A DNA stretch of 64,000 bases from Aliiroseovarius zhejiangensis. GTDB taxonomy: Bacteria > Pseudomonadota > Alphaproteobacteria > Rhodobacterales > Rhodobacteraceae. The stretch lies in the NCBI RefSeq assembly GCF_014656375.1, contig NZ_BNCH01000009.1:1-64000 (forward strand). Reading direction: 5' to 3'. The translations under genes and the position numbers were made by a program. Under the pieces are notes generated by a model. The model made no database searches and was not told where the DNA came from. It was given only the letters and a program-made list of their open reading frames with translations. This document shows, one piece after another, positions 24,667 to 32,809 of this stretch. Each line of letters starts with the position of its first letter. Positions within the stretch are counted from its first letter, which is position 1.

Positions 24667-25170
24667 CTAGAGCTTGCCGTCACGAATACGTAGCTGACGC
24701 GCGCGGGTCAGGATCGCGTCCTCGACCTTGCGCACGGCTTCTGCGCTGGCCGGGCCGCCCCGCGTATAGAGCGCAACCGACAACGACCGCGCGTCCAGCG
24801 CGGGGTCGCGGACATAAACGGTGGCCTTGTAAGCGGTGCCGCCACCCGGCGGGCGGCCATAGTCAAAGACGATGATGCCCGAGAACGGGTCAGCCGCCTT
24901 GACCGGCATGAAGCTCAGCACATCCAACGAGGCATTCCAGATATAGCGGTTCACTTCGACCGTGGTGTTGGGATCATCCACATTGGTGAACAGATCCCAG
25001 ATGGTTTCGCGCCGCTCTTCCGCCTGGGGCGTATGTCGGACGGTGTTCGCTTGTTGCTGCTGCTGTTGACCACCGCTGATCCCCAAAGATCCGCGTCCAC
25101 CGCCACAGGCCGCAAGCCCCAGCACACCAATCACTGAAATCCCGAATGCGACAGACCTGAACATGCGCAT
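24667..25170 (-). CDS. DUF3576 lipoprotein
   Basis: A 167-residue secreted protein. The signal sequence ends in LGLAACGGG, a lipobox with Cys22, and a short glutamine-rich stretch (about 35-41) follows. The mature domain contains TIWDLFTNVDDPNTTVEVNR and FSGIIVFDYGRPPGGGTAYK, characteristic of DUF3576. It usually lies beside leuS in Alphaproteobacteria, as here. The function is unknown; an envelope role is inferred from the lipobox and from neighbouring lptE. Confidence 0.85.
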   Translation of the reverse strand: MRMFRSVAFGISVIGVLGLAACGGGRGSLGISGGQQQQQQANTVRHTPQAEERRETIWDLFTNVDDPNTTVEVNRYIWNASLDVLSFMPVKAADPFSGIIVFDYGRPPGGGTAYKATVYVRDPALDARSLSVALYTRGGPASAEAVRKVEDAILTRARQLRIRDGKL

Positions 25171-25465
25171 AAAAAGCCCCGTTTCCTCAATTTCCTCTTG
25201 TTAGTATATAAGGCCATTCAGGCGGGCAAGCGTTTTCCCAAAAGCCGCATTTGCAGGCCAGACCGAGGGTCGCATGGCGGCGATATCACCATCCGCATCA
25301 CGCGGTCCGGAAAACTGTGACATAGAAGCACCAATTCCGGCCACAATCCGATTTCTCGTTCCGCATTTCTTGCAAACCCCGGCGGAAAGGTGGATTGAAC
25401 CATCATACTCAATTCGGATTTCCCTGAATTGAGGTGCACTATTGAAACACATGAGGGAAAACGAA
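25171..25465. other. Intergenic region upstream of the porin gene
   Basis: About 295 bases between the divergent DUF3576 and porin genes. I see no conserved RNA structure or ORF I trust. It should hold the strong porin promoter; the stretch nearest the porin gene is AT-richer than its surroundings. A frame open across it on the minus strand has no recognisable protein and runs into the porin gene. Confidence 0.4.
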
Positions 25466-26305
25466 ATGAAAAAGATTCTCTTCGCTTCGACCGCGTTGGT
25501 TGCTTCGGCAGGCTTCGCTGCCGCTGACATCAGCTTCTCGGGTGAAGTCGGCGCAGGCTTCGAGTACATGGACGGCGCTGCTGACGAATGGACGCTGGAC
25601 CACTACCTGACTCTGTCGGTCTCGATGACCGGTGAAACCGATGGCGGCCTGGGCTTCGGCGCAGAAGTCGACATCACCTCGACCACTGCTGGCGGTGGTG
25701 TTGACGGTTCGTCGGCATACATCGAAGGCGGCTTCGGCAAGTTCTCGGTCGGTGACGTTGGTTCGGCAGTTGACGCAAAACTGGGTCTGTCGGACATCGG
25801 TTATGGCGGCATCGGCACCGACAACGTAGCTGAGTTCCTGGTTGACCTGGCTGACTCGGGCAACATGATGTACGAAGGCACCTTCGGTGACTTCGGGATC
25901 GCAATCTCGCACGACTTCAACGGCACCGAGATCACCTCGGTTGCAGCCACCTACTCGATGGGTGACTTCAACGTTGGTCTGGGTTACGACGACTGGGGCA
26001 ACATCGACACCTCCAGCACCGTTCACGTCAAAGCTGGCGCAGACATCGCTGACTTCTCGGTCAACGCCCTGTACTCGCGCAACGACGACAACGACATCAC
26101 CTCCTACGGTATCCACGCTGCCTACACCATGGGCGCGGCAACCGTCTCGGCTGCTTACTCGGAAACCGATGTCGCAGGCGTTTCGGCTGACGCATACGGC
26201 TTGGGCGTTGCATACGACCTGGGTGGCGGCGCAACCTTCAACGCCGGTGTTGGCGAAGTTGGTGGCGTGACCAAAGCCGACCTCGGCATCATCATGCTGT
26301 TCTAA
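25466..26305 (+). CDS. Outer-membrane porin
   Basis: The 279-residue protein has a signal peptide (MKKILFASTALVASAGFAAA, cut before DISFSGEV) and a series of amphipathic beta-strands ending in an aromatic residue (LGIIMLF). Gly- and Asp-rich turns are typical of Rhodobacter-type porins. The start chosen has GAGGG upstream at good spacing; the frame extends eight codons further. Codon use is strongly biased (GGC, AAC, TCG), pointing to very high expression. A strong terminator follows at once. It forms trimeric diffusion pores by family analogy. Confidence 0.9.
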   Translation: MKKILFASTALVASAGFAAADISFSGEVGAGFEYMDGAADEWTLDHYLTLSVSMTGETDGGLGFGAEVDITSTTAGGGVDGSSAYIEGGFGKFSVGDVGSAVDAKLGLSDIGYGGIGTDNVAEFLVDLADSGNMMYEGTFGDFGIAISHDFNGTEITSVAATYSMGDFNVGLGYDDWGNIDTSSTVHVKAGADIADFSVNALYSRNDDNDITSYGIHAAYTMGAATVSAAYSETDVAGVSADAYGLGVAYDLGGGATFNAGVGEVGGVTKADLGIIMLF

Positions 26306-26328
26306 TCCTAACGGATTTTTACTCAGGG

Positions 26329-26358
26329 AAGAGCGGGCCTTGTGCCCGCTCTTTTCTT
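26329..26358 (+). terminator. Rho-independent terminator of the porin gene
   Basis: Perfect 10-base arms AAGAGCGGGC (26329-26338) and GCCCGCTCTT (26344-26353), a five-base loop and a T-rich tail, 23 bases after the porin stop. Confidence 0.9.
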
Positions 26359-26400
26359 TTGGGACACCTGTCATTGAAGAGTCTAGCAAACAGGTGCCCC

Positions 26401-27054
26401 ATGCCACTTTCCGACATTCAGGATCGCATCGCCAAGGAAGAGGCGCGCGCAGGGCGTGCCCCCGGTTCAACCAAGTTGATCGCCGTGTCCAAGGTTCAAC
26501 CATTGGAGCGCGTTGTGGCCGTTCTGGAAGAAGGCCACCGTGTTTTCGGTGAAAACAAGGTGCAAGAGGCGGCGGGAAAGTGGCCCGATCTGAAAGAGCG
26601 TTTTTCAGATGTCGAATTGCACCTGATCGGCCCGTTGCAATCCAACAAGACACGGCAGGCGATGAGGCTGTTTGACGTGATCCATTCCTTGGACCGTCCC
26701 AAACTGGCCCGCGCCATCGCCCGCATCGCAAAAGAGGAAGGCCATTGCCCGACCCTGTTCATTCAAGTCAACACGGGGGAAGAGCCCCAGAAAGCCGGGA
26801 TCATGCCCGATGATCTGGACGGATTCGTTGCCGAATGCCGAGATCTGGGCCTGCCGATTGTCGGCCTGATGTGCATTCCTCCGGTCGATGAAGAACCCAC
26901 CCTGCATTTTGCCCTGTTGGCCAAAATGGCTGCGCGCAACGGGCTGGACCAATTGTCGATGGGGATGAGCAGCGATTTCGAGCGCGCGATCGCGCAAGGC
27001 GCGACCCATGTGCGGGTCGGATCGGCAATTTTCGGCGAGAGGGATTATGGTTAG
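26401..27054 (+). CDS. YggS-family pyridoxal-phosphate homeostasis protein
   Basis: A 217-residue single-domain alanine-racemase-fold protein. PLP-binding Lys lies in [12 protein letters not shown] (about 25-36), and the family motifs FGENKVQEA (about 49-57), [21 protein letters not shown] and [28 protein letters not shown] are all present. The ATG at 26401 fits the family; the frame extends upstream only through the porin terminator. These proteins buffer free PLP and have no known catalytic reaction. Confidence 0.93.
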   Translation: MPLSDIQDRIAKEEARAGRAPGSTKLIAVSKVQPLERVVAVLEEGHRVFGENKVQEAAGKWPDLKERFSDVELHLIGPLQSNKTRQAMRLFDVIHSLDRPKLARAIARIAKEEGHCPTLFIQVNTGEEPQKAGIMPDDLDGFVAECRDLGLPIVGLMCIPPVDEEPTLHFALLAKMAARNGLDQLSMGMSSDFERAIAQGATHVRVGSAIFGERDYG

Positions 27055-27112
27055 GGGCCTTGCCCCTCGCGGCGCAGCCGCTCACCCCAGGATATTTCAG
27101 ACAAGAAAAAAC

Positions 27113-27619
27113 CTAGCGGACGATGATTCGGCTGTGTTCGGTCCAACGATCGAGGATCCAGCGCAGGTCTTTGGGCGCGAAGGCCAGGCAACCGGCCGTT
27201 GGGTGGCGCGGTTTGCGCCAGTGGTGGATGAAGATGGCCGATCCCTTGCCGGGCGTGGGGTAGGGATAGTTCCAGTCGCTGATCAGAACGATGTCGTAGA
27301 GGCGGGCGGTCATGCGCAGGCGTTCATGGCTGAACGGATGGGTCGTTGTGCGCAGCGGGTGGTTGTAGGCGGGATCTTCCGGGTCATCTGACCAGATGTC
27401 GCGCGGGCCGATTCGATCCAGTGTTATTGCCCTTGGGGGAATGGTCCGATCCGGGCGATAATACCCCCCGACAACGCGCCATGTGCCGCGCGGGGTTGCG
27501 CCGTCGCCTTCGCGTTTGTGGTCAGTCAATCCTCCGCGCCCGATGGACACGGGAAATCTGCGCCCCATGAAGCGCGCGCCCCATCGGGTGACGATCATGT
27601 CGCAGCGGCGCGGGATCAC
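27113..27619 (-). CDS. L,D-transpeptidase (YkuD-fold) family protein
   Basis: A 168-residue protein with the YkuD active site IFIHHWRKPRHPTAGCLAF (about 129-147), where Cys is the nucleophile and His supports it. It resembles the short cytoplasmic or secreted YkuD-like proteins without a signal peptide. It may remodel peptidoglycan 3-3 links, though the lack of an export signal is odd. A GTG start overlaps the ribA stop; an ATG seven codons in is also possible. It is coupled to ribA by overlap with no evident functional link. Confidence 0.85.
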   Translation of the reverse strand: MIPRRCDMIVTRWGARFMGRRFPVSIGRGGLTDHKREGDGATPRGTWRVVGGYYRPDRTIPPRAITLDRIGPRDIWSDDPEDPAYNHPLRTTTHPFSHERLRMTARLYDIVLISDWNYPYPTPGKGSAIFIHHWRKPRHPTAGCLAFAPKDLRWILDRWTEHSRIIVR

Positions 27620-28719
27620 AGCAGATGACCGGATTTGCGGGCCTTGGTGGCGAGATAGGCTTGGTTATGGGCACCTTTGCCGACCCGCAACGGGACACGT
27701 TCGGTCACGTGGATTCCGGTTTCGTTCATCCTGGCGACCTTGCGCGGGTTGTTGGTCATCAGACGCACCGCAGAAAAGCCGAGGGATTTCAGGATCATCG
27801 CACCGATGCGGAAATCGCGCTCGTCATCCTCAAAGCCCAGGCGGTGGTTGGCCTCGACCGTGTCGAACCCCTGATCTTGCAGGGAATAGGCGCGCATCTT
27901 GTTGGCCAGCCCGATGCCGCGGCCTTCCTGATTCAGATAAAGCAGCACGCCATGCCCTTCCTGCCCGATCATGTTCAGGGCAGTGTGCAGCTGTGGGCCG
28001 CAATCGCATTTCAGGCTGCCCAGCACATCGCCGGTGAAACAGGCTGAATGCAGGCGTGCGAGCACCGGTTCGTTACGCGCTGGACGGCCGATTTCCACGG
28101 CGTAATGTTCTTCGCTGCCATCATCGGGACGAAAGATATGCAGGCGTCCGGCCTCGCTGACGGTAAGGGGCAGGCGGGCGTGGGCGACGGGTTCCAGGGA
28201 CAGCATGTCGATCATTTTCTGATCCAGCGAAACGATGGTCAGGTTCTTGTCAGCGGCGATTTCGGCTGTGTTAGAGACATCAACGACCACGGTCGCGGGC
28301 AGAAGGCGCGCAGATTTGCACAAGGCAATGGATTGCGCTTCAAGCCCGTCGTCACCGCCGCGACGCGTGCGAAACGGGCCCTTCATCGGGCGCGTCAGAT
28401 CATCCGAAGGATCAGCGACCGACGCGATCCATTCGGTTCCGGCATCGCGCGGCAGTTCGATACGGGCCACGCGGTCGGAATAGGCGCGCGCCTTCAGCGT
28501 TTCGGCACGCCGAGGGGTGATGGCCAAAACCGGGGCACCCACGCCGCGCATGTCATTCAGCCGTCCGGATGACAGGGTCTCTGCCGCGGCGACCATCACC
28601 GTGCGTCCGTGATGGGTCAGCACAATCGGCACCCCCATGCGCAGGTCAACGCGGGCGCGGGCCAAAAGCTCGGTCTGGTTGGGGGCGAGTGTCATCGGCA
28701 TCCTTTCACGCCCCATCAT
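27616..28719 (-). CDS. ribA: GTP cyclohydrolase II (riboflavin biosynthesis)
   Basis: A 367-residue enzyme. The C-terminal half (about 190-360) is GTP cyclohydrolase II with the zinc site CFTGDVLGSLKCDCG, the catalytic region YLNQEGRGIGLANKMRAY and TNNPRK. The N-terminal 180 residues resemble a degenerate RibB (DHBP synthase) domain, without its acidic active-site cluster. Opens the GTP imidazole ring, the first step to riboflavin. The first ATG codons are close together, so the start may be MTLAPN, nine residues in. No FMN riboswitch is visible upstream. Confidence 0.93.
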   Translation of the reverse strand: MMGRERMPMTLAPNQTELLARARVDLRMGVPIVLTHHGRTVMVAAAETLSSGRLNDMRGVGAPVLAITPRRAETLKARAYSDRVARIELPRDAGTEWIASVADPSDDLTRPMKGPFRTRRGGDDGLEAQSIALCKSARLLPATVVVDVSNTAEIAADKNLTIVSLDQKMIDMLSLEPVAHARLPLTVSEAGRLHIFRPDDGSEEHYAVEIGRPARNEPVLARLHSACFTGDVLGSLKCDCGPQLHTALNMIGQEGHGVLLYLNQEGRGIGLANKMRAYSLQDQGFDTVEANHRLGFEDDERDFRIGAMILKSLGFSAVRLMTNNPRKVARMNETGIHVTERVPLRVGKGAHNQAYLATKARKSGHLL

Positions 28720-28848
28720 TAGGACGATCTGTCACGATATGAAACATTTACCGGCAACCGGACACGAGGCCGTGAGCCGCTTGTTGCAAATCTTGCCAAT
28801 CCCGTGAGGGGCGAACATCTGTTTCACAACATCACCGAGGAGGGCAAG

Positions 28849-29535
28849 ATGTCTACGCTGAAAAAGATACTGCTGGTCGACGATGACGAGGATCTACGCG
28901 ACGCGCTGGCCGAACAGCTTCTGATGACCGAGGATTTCGACGTTTTCGAAGCAGGCAACGGGGCCGAGGCGCTGACCAAGTCGAAAGAGGCGATCTATGA
29001 CCTTGTGATCCTGGATGTGGGGCTGCCCGACACGGATGGGCGCGAGCTGTGCCGTGTGATGCGCAAGCAGGGTGTGAAATGCCCGATCGTGATGCTGACG
29101 GGTCATGATACCGACGCGGACACCATTCTGGGGCTTGATGCAGGGGCCAATGATTATGTGTCCAAGCCGTTTAAATTCCCGGTGCTTCTGGCCCGTATTC
29201 GCGCTCAGTTGCGCCAGCATGAACAAAGCGAAGACGCGGTGTTCCAGCTTGGGCCGTACACGTTCAAGCCGTCGATGAAGATGCTGATCACCGAGGACGA
29301 CCGCAAGGTTCGCCTGACCGAGAAAGAGACCAATATCCTGAAGTTCCTCTATCGTTCGAACGATGGTGTGGTGGCGCGCGATGTGCTGCTGCATGAGGTC
29401 TGGGGCTATAACGCAGGGGTCACAACCCACACGTTAGAGACACATATTTACCGCCTACGCCAGAAGATCGAGCCTGATCCGTCGAACGCTCGGCTGTTGG
29501 TGACGGAAAGCGGCGGGTATCGGTTGAACGCTTGA
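28849..29535 (+). CDS. OmpR-family response regulator
   Basis: A 228-residue two-domain regulator. The receiver domain has LLVDDDEDLRDAL, the phosphorylation Asp in VILDVGLPD (near 55), a Thr in VMLTGHD and Lys in VSKPFKFP. The C-terminal winged helix has the OmpR loop and recognition helix VTTHTLETHIYRLRQKIE. Start chosen at ATG after GAGGGCAAG. No sensor kinase adjoins it; it is an orphan. Homologues in Rhodobacteraceae are common, and the signal is not known from sequence. Confidence 0.92.
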   Translation: MSTLKKILLVDDDEDLRDALAEQLLMTEDFDVFEAGNGAEALTKSKEAIYDLVILDVGLPDTDGRELCRVMRKQGVKCPIVMLTGHDTDADTILGLDAGANDYVSKPFKFPVLLARIRAQLRQHEQSEDAVFQLGPYTFKPSMKMLITEDDRKVRLTEKETNILKFLYRSNDGVVARDVLLHEVWGYNAGVTTHTLETHIYRLRQKIEPDPSNARLLVTESGGYRLNA

Positions 29536-29639
29536 AAACGGTGACGATGGATGGGTTTGCAACGACCAGCGCTGCCAATTAGACAATCTGTTGCAAACCC
29601 GGTTCAGGTTGGCGCGAACGGTGCCGGAACGCGTTGCTC

Positions 29640-30011
29640 TTACCTGCGTGGGTCCGGTTCACACAAACAGGCGATTGGCTCCGAAATGTCTGATTGATAG
29701 CGTGCAGCGGTCGAAGCGCTCGCGAGTGCGTCCATTTTCCTGGCCAGCTTGATATCCAGGCTCGTGAGGCCGTCGGCGTCGTGTGTCGCAAGCGTGACGT
29801 CGACGGTTCGATATACGTTGCGCCATTCCGGGTGATGATTCCACTTCTCACACCAGATCGCGACGCGGGACATCCAGCCCCATGCCTCTATAAAATTGGG
29901 AAAGATATATACCTTTCGGATGGCATCACGGTCAGGGACGGCGCCCCAGCCGGCTTCTCCCAACGGGATGAGGTGTTCTTGACGCTCTTCGCGTGTCAAA
30001 AGGTCTGCCAT
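29640..30011 (-). CDS. phhB: 4a-hydroxytetrahydrobiopterin dehydratase (pterin-4a-carbinolamine dehydratase)
   Basis: A 123-residue protein. The active-site block EKWNHHPEWRNVYRTVDVTL (about 55-74) carries the His-His-Pro and His/Arg residues that dehydrate the carbinolamine. The fold normally ends near LDIKLARKMDAL (about 95). The extra C-terminal 25 residues are unusual. It regenerates tetrahydropterin for aromatic hydroxylases or acts as DCoH. The stop TAA of a short upstream ORF touches its ATG. No phenylalanine hydroxylase lies nearby. Confidence 0.88.
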   Translation of the reverse strand: MADLLTREERQEHLIPLGEAGWGAVPDRDAIRKVYIFPNFIEAWGWMSRVAIWCEKWNHHPEWRNVYRTVDVTLATHDADGLTSLDIKLARKMDALASASTAARYQSDISEPIACLCEPDPRR

Positions 30012-30127
30012 TATGTGCTTTCCTCCTTGTCCGAGAATGCAATCCGGCGAACAGCCGGTCGGTATTTGCGCTTTATCCGCGCCGTGAACGCACGTTCCTG
30101 TGCGAAACGAGCAGCCCCTTCAGCCAT
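30011..30127 (-). CDS. Possible short basic ORF upstream of phhB
   Basis: A 38-codon ATG-to-TAA frame whose stop overlaps the phhB start (TAATG). The peptide is strongly basic (MAEGAARFAQERAFTARIKR at its start) and matches no family I know. There is no clear ribosome-binding site. It could be a small protein translationally coupled to phhB, but chance is not excluded. Confidence 0.2.
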   Translation of the reverse strand: MAEGAARFAQERAFTARIKRKYRPAVRRIAFSDKEEST

Positions 30128-30162
30128 GATCGCAACCGGACGTCGTTGGCAATCCGGTTCCC

Positions 30163-30873
30163 TTAGATATTAAACAACGTCCCGACCCCATAGGCCAGGC
30201 CCGCCGCCGCCCCGCCGATCAGCAGGGTTTCAACTGCGGATCGCCACCATGGGCTGAGGGACCAGTGGCTTTTCAGCGCGCCGATGGCGAAAAAGCTGGC
30301 CATGGTCATCCAGGCGGAAATTGTGAAGGCGTTGTCGAGTTTCAGGATGAACGGCAGAAGCGGGATCATGCCCGCGACCAGGAACGCCAGAAAGGTCGTG
30401 GTGGCGGATCGCAGTGGGTTAGGGTCTATTCCGCCCAACCCGTATTCGCCTTCCATCATCATCGCAATCCAGTTCTCTTTGTCCTTGGTGATGGCATTTG
30501 TGGCCTCGTCCAGAATGCGGTCGGACAAGCCTTTCTGGGATAGAATTTCCCGAACCTCGCGCCATTCCCCTTCGGGATAGCGTTCGATGTGGCTTTCTTC
30601 GATCTTGCGAATGCGCTGGAAATTGTCTTGTTCCGCCTTGGTGCCGGAATAGGCGGCAGCGGCCATCGAAAACCCGTCGGCCAGCACGTTGGCCAGCCCC
30701 AGGATGACGATGATGAATGGTGACAACCCGGCCCCCGCCACACCCGCCACGATGGCAAAGGTGGTCACGGACCCGTCGATGGCCCCATAGACTGCATCGC
30801 GCAACACACCTTTGCCGGGCGGCGCGCCAATGCGGGCGGTGATTTCTTGTGGGCTGTGACCGTGATCGGACAT
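30163..30873 (-). CDS. VIT1/CCC1-family iron/manganese transporter
   Basis: A 236-residue membrane protein with about five membrane segments. The family block DAVYGAIDGSVTTFAIVAG opens the first helix, and the hydrophilic central loop of about 90 residues has Glu-rich metal-binding helices (EQDNFQRIRKIEESHIERYP). The C-terminal segments include FLAFLVAGMIPLLPFIL. Members move Fe2+ or Mn2+ out of the cytoplasm. The adjacent soxR gene may be circumstantial. No metal regulator site seen. Confidence 0.9.
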   Translation of the reverse strand: MSDHGHSPQEITARIGAPPGKGVLRDAVYGAIDGSVTTFAIVAGVAGAGLSPFIIVILGLANVLADGFSMAAAAYSGTKAEQDNFQRIRKIEESHIERYPEGEWREVREILSQKGLSDRILDEATNAITKDKENWIAMMMEGEYGLGGIDPNPLRSATTTFLAFLVAGMIPLLPFILKLDNAFTISAWMTMASFFAIGALKSHWSLSPWWRSAVETLLIGGAAAGLAYGVGTLFNI

Positions 30874-30953
30874 GGCTGACCTCCGTTCAGGTCAGTGTGC
30901 AGCGGGATTGTGCGGATCGCCTTAAGACAGATCAAGGTGAGACAGGGTCACAT

Positions 30954-31418
30954 TCATCCTTCTGGTCTGACAGCCTCGTCCCCAAGCAGATATCGGGGTC
31001 CAGCCCCTTTTTCGGCGGCGATATCATCGGGGTTGTACAGCGCGCAGCGGTCCAAAGACAGGCAGCCGCAACCGATGCAGCCATCAAGTTTGTCGCGCAA
31101 CCGGGTGAGGGCTGCGATCTGCTCGTCCAGTTCCGCACGGAAGTCTTGCGATATTCCGGCCCAGTCTTTGGCGGTTGGGGTGCGGCTCTGGGGCAGGCGA
31201 CCCAGAAGGTCACGGATGCGGTCAAGCGTGAAGCCGAACTTCTGCGCGATCATCACGAAGCTCAGGCGTCGTATATCCGAGCGCAGGAACCGCCGTTGCC
31301 CGCCCGCGTTGCGTTCTGGCGCAACCAGTCCCTGGGTTTCGTAATACCGGATTGCCGACACAGCCAAGCCAGTGCGTTTGGCCAATGTGCCGATAGAAAT
31401 CTCGTTCCTGCGTTCCAT
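30954..31418 (-). CDS. soxR: SoxR-type redox-sensing MerR regulator
   Basis: A 154-residue MerR-family protein. The N-terminal HTH (LAKRTGLAVSAIRYYETQGL) and dimerisation helix are followed by the [2Fe-2S] cluster motif CIGCGCLSLDRC at about 119-130, with the spacing Cys-X2-Cys-X-Cys-X5-Cys of SoxR. It senses redox-cycling compounds by cluster oxidation. It is divergent from a VOC gene with a palindrome between them, which is likely its operator. Outside Enterobacteria SoxR often controls a small local regulon rather than soxS. Confidence 0.95.
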   Translation of the reverse strand: MERRNEISIGTLAKRTGLAVSAIRYYETQGLVAPERNAGGQRRFLRSDIRRLSFVMIAQKFGFTLDRIRDLLGRLPQSRTPTAKDWAGISQDFRAELDEQIAALTRLRDKLDGCIGCGCLSLDRCALYNPDDIAAEKGAGPRYLLGDEAVRPEG

Positions 31419-31444
31419 GGAAGCCTCGAAAGAAAAACCTTGAT

Positions 31445-31460
31445 CTAAAGTTAGCTTTAG
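31445..31460. promoter_or_regulatory. Likely SoxR operator
   Basis: CTAAAG-TTAG-CTTTAG is a perfect six-base-arm dyad between soxR and the VOC gene. MerR-family operators sit in a long spacer between -35 and -10, and this one lies 41 bases before the VOC start and 26 from the soxR start. It resembles the SoxR box in dyad form but not in outer bases. Confidence 0.7.
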
Positions 31461-31501
31461 GAATTAGAACCCGACTCGCAACGAAGATCAAGGAGGCCAA
31501 A

Positions 31502-31879
31502 ATGGCACATCTGGAACATGTGAATGTGACGGTCAGCGACCCGAAAGCGACAACCGCCTGGCTCGGGGCCGTGTTTGGGTGGAAGACCCGGTGGGAGGGC
31601 GACGCGATCTCGGGCGGATATACCGCGCATGTGGGCGATGAAGACAGCTATGTGGCTCTGTATACGCCCAAAAGGCCGATGGACGACCCGCAGCATTCCT
31701 ATACCACCCGCGCAGGGTTGAACCATGTGGGTGTCGTCGTCGATGACATTGACGCGACTGAAAGCCGGGTGAAAGCTGCCGGGTTTCAGCCTCAAAACCA
31801 CGCGGACTACGAACCGGGGCGGCGCTTTTATTTTGACGACCATGACGGGGTTGAATGGGAAGTGGTGTCTTATGCCTGA
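31502..31879 (+). CDS. VOC/glyoxalase-like protein
   Basis: A 125-residue protein with two betaalphabetabetabeta modules. Metal ligand candidates are His4/His7 (HLEHVNVTV), Glu/His near 73 (GLNHVGVVVDD) and Glu in VEWEVVSYA at the end. Members include glyoxalase I and antibiotic- or phenazine-binding proteins. Its position opposite soxR makes it a probable SoxR target, perhaps handling a redox-active compound. The substrate is unknown. Confidence 0.88.
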   Translation: MAHLEHVNVTVSDPKATTAWLGAVFGWKTRWEGDAISGGYTAHVGDEDSYVALYTPKRPMDDPQHSYTTRAGLNHVGVVVDDIDATESRVKAAGFQPQNHADYEPGRRFYFDDHDGVEWEVVSYA

Positions 31880-31966
31880 TGGTCGGGGGCGGTGAAAACT
31901 CGCCCCTGTTCACTTTTTGATCCGTCCTCTATGGTCCCCGCAAATGCGCGACAATCGGAGGACACC

Positions 31967-32755
31967 ATGAGCTTCACCCTTGCCACCTGGAATATCAACT
32001 CGGTCCGTTTGCGCGAACCGATCGTGCAGAAGCTGCTCATGGAAGAAGCCCCCGATGTGCTGTGCCTTCAGGAATGCAAAAGCCCGGTCGAAAAGATCCC
32101 GATGGAAGGCTTCGCCGCCCTTGGCTATACCCACATGATCGCGCGCGGGCAGAAGGGATACAACGGCGTTGCGATCCTGTCGCGTCTGCCGATGAAAGAG
32201 GTGACAAGTTTCGATTTCGCCGCGCTGGGCCATGCCCGCCATATCGCGGGGCAATTGGAAAACGGCGTCACGATCCACAATTTCTATGTCCCCGCAGGGG
32301 GTGATGTGCCGGATCGCGACGTGAACGAGAAGTTTGGCCAGAAGCTCGACTACCTCACCGATATGCGCGACCACTTCTTTGCCGAGAAGCCGGGCAAGTC
32401 GATCCTTGTGGGCGATCTGAACATCGCGCCGCGCGAGGATGATGTCTGGTCGCACAAACAGCTTTTGAAAGTGGTCAGCCACACGCCCGTCGAGGTCGAG
32501 GCGTTGGCGCAGGTGCAGGACGCCGCCAACTGGGTCGACATCACGCGGCAGGACATTCCCGAAGGCCAGCTTTATTCCTGGTGGTCTTATCGCGCGAAGG
32601 ATTGGAACGCGGCGGACAAGGGGCGGCGGTTGGATCATGTCTGGGCCACGCCCGATATTTCAAATGCCGGTCATGCCTCGCGCATCCTGCGGGACGCGCG
32701 CGGATGGGAAAAGCCATCCGATCACGCGCCGGTCTTTGCGACTTTCGACCTTTAA
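31967..32755 (+). CDS. xth: Exodeoxyribonuclease III (AP endonuclease)
   Basis: A 262-residue EEP-fold nuclease that cuts abasic sites and trims 3' ends. Family motifs: LATWNINSVRLR at the start, LCLQECK (metal Glu), YNGVAILSR, VGDLNIAPREDD and the terminal KPSDHAPVFATFDL with the catalytic His. ATG at 31967 follows GGAGGA; the upstream extension of the frame is ignored. Confidence 0.95.
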   Translation: MSFTLATWNINSVRLREPIVQKLLMEEAPDVLCLQECKSPVEKIPMEGFAALGYTHMIARGQKGYNGVAILSRLPMKEVTSFDFAALGHARHIAGQLENGVTIHNFYVPAGGDVPDRDVNEKFGQKLDYLTDMRDHFFAEKPGKSILVGDLNIAPREDDVWSHKQLLKVVSHTPVEVEALAQVQDAANWVDITRQDIPEGQLYSWWSYRAKDWNAADKGRRLDHVWATPDISNAGHASRILRDARGWEKPSDHAPVFATFDL

Positions 32756-32809
32756 AACCGGCGGGGCAGGGGGCATATAAACCTCAACGCATTTGAAGGA
32801 GCTTGAGCA

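Noticed and set aside
25201-25569. Minus-strand frame across the porin promoter
   Set aside because: It runs into the porin gene and matches no family; more likely chance.
26306-26400. Upstream start for the YggS gene at 26359
   Set aside because: The extension passes through the porin terminator and adds residues not found in the family; ATG at 26401 is better.
28720-28848. FMN riboswitch upstream of ribA
   Set aside because: No RFN-type conserved elements are visible in the sequence between ribA and the response-regulator gene.
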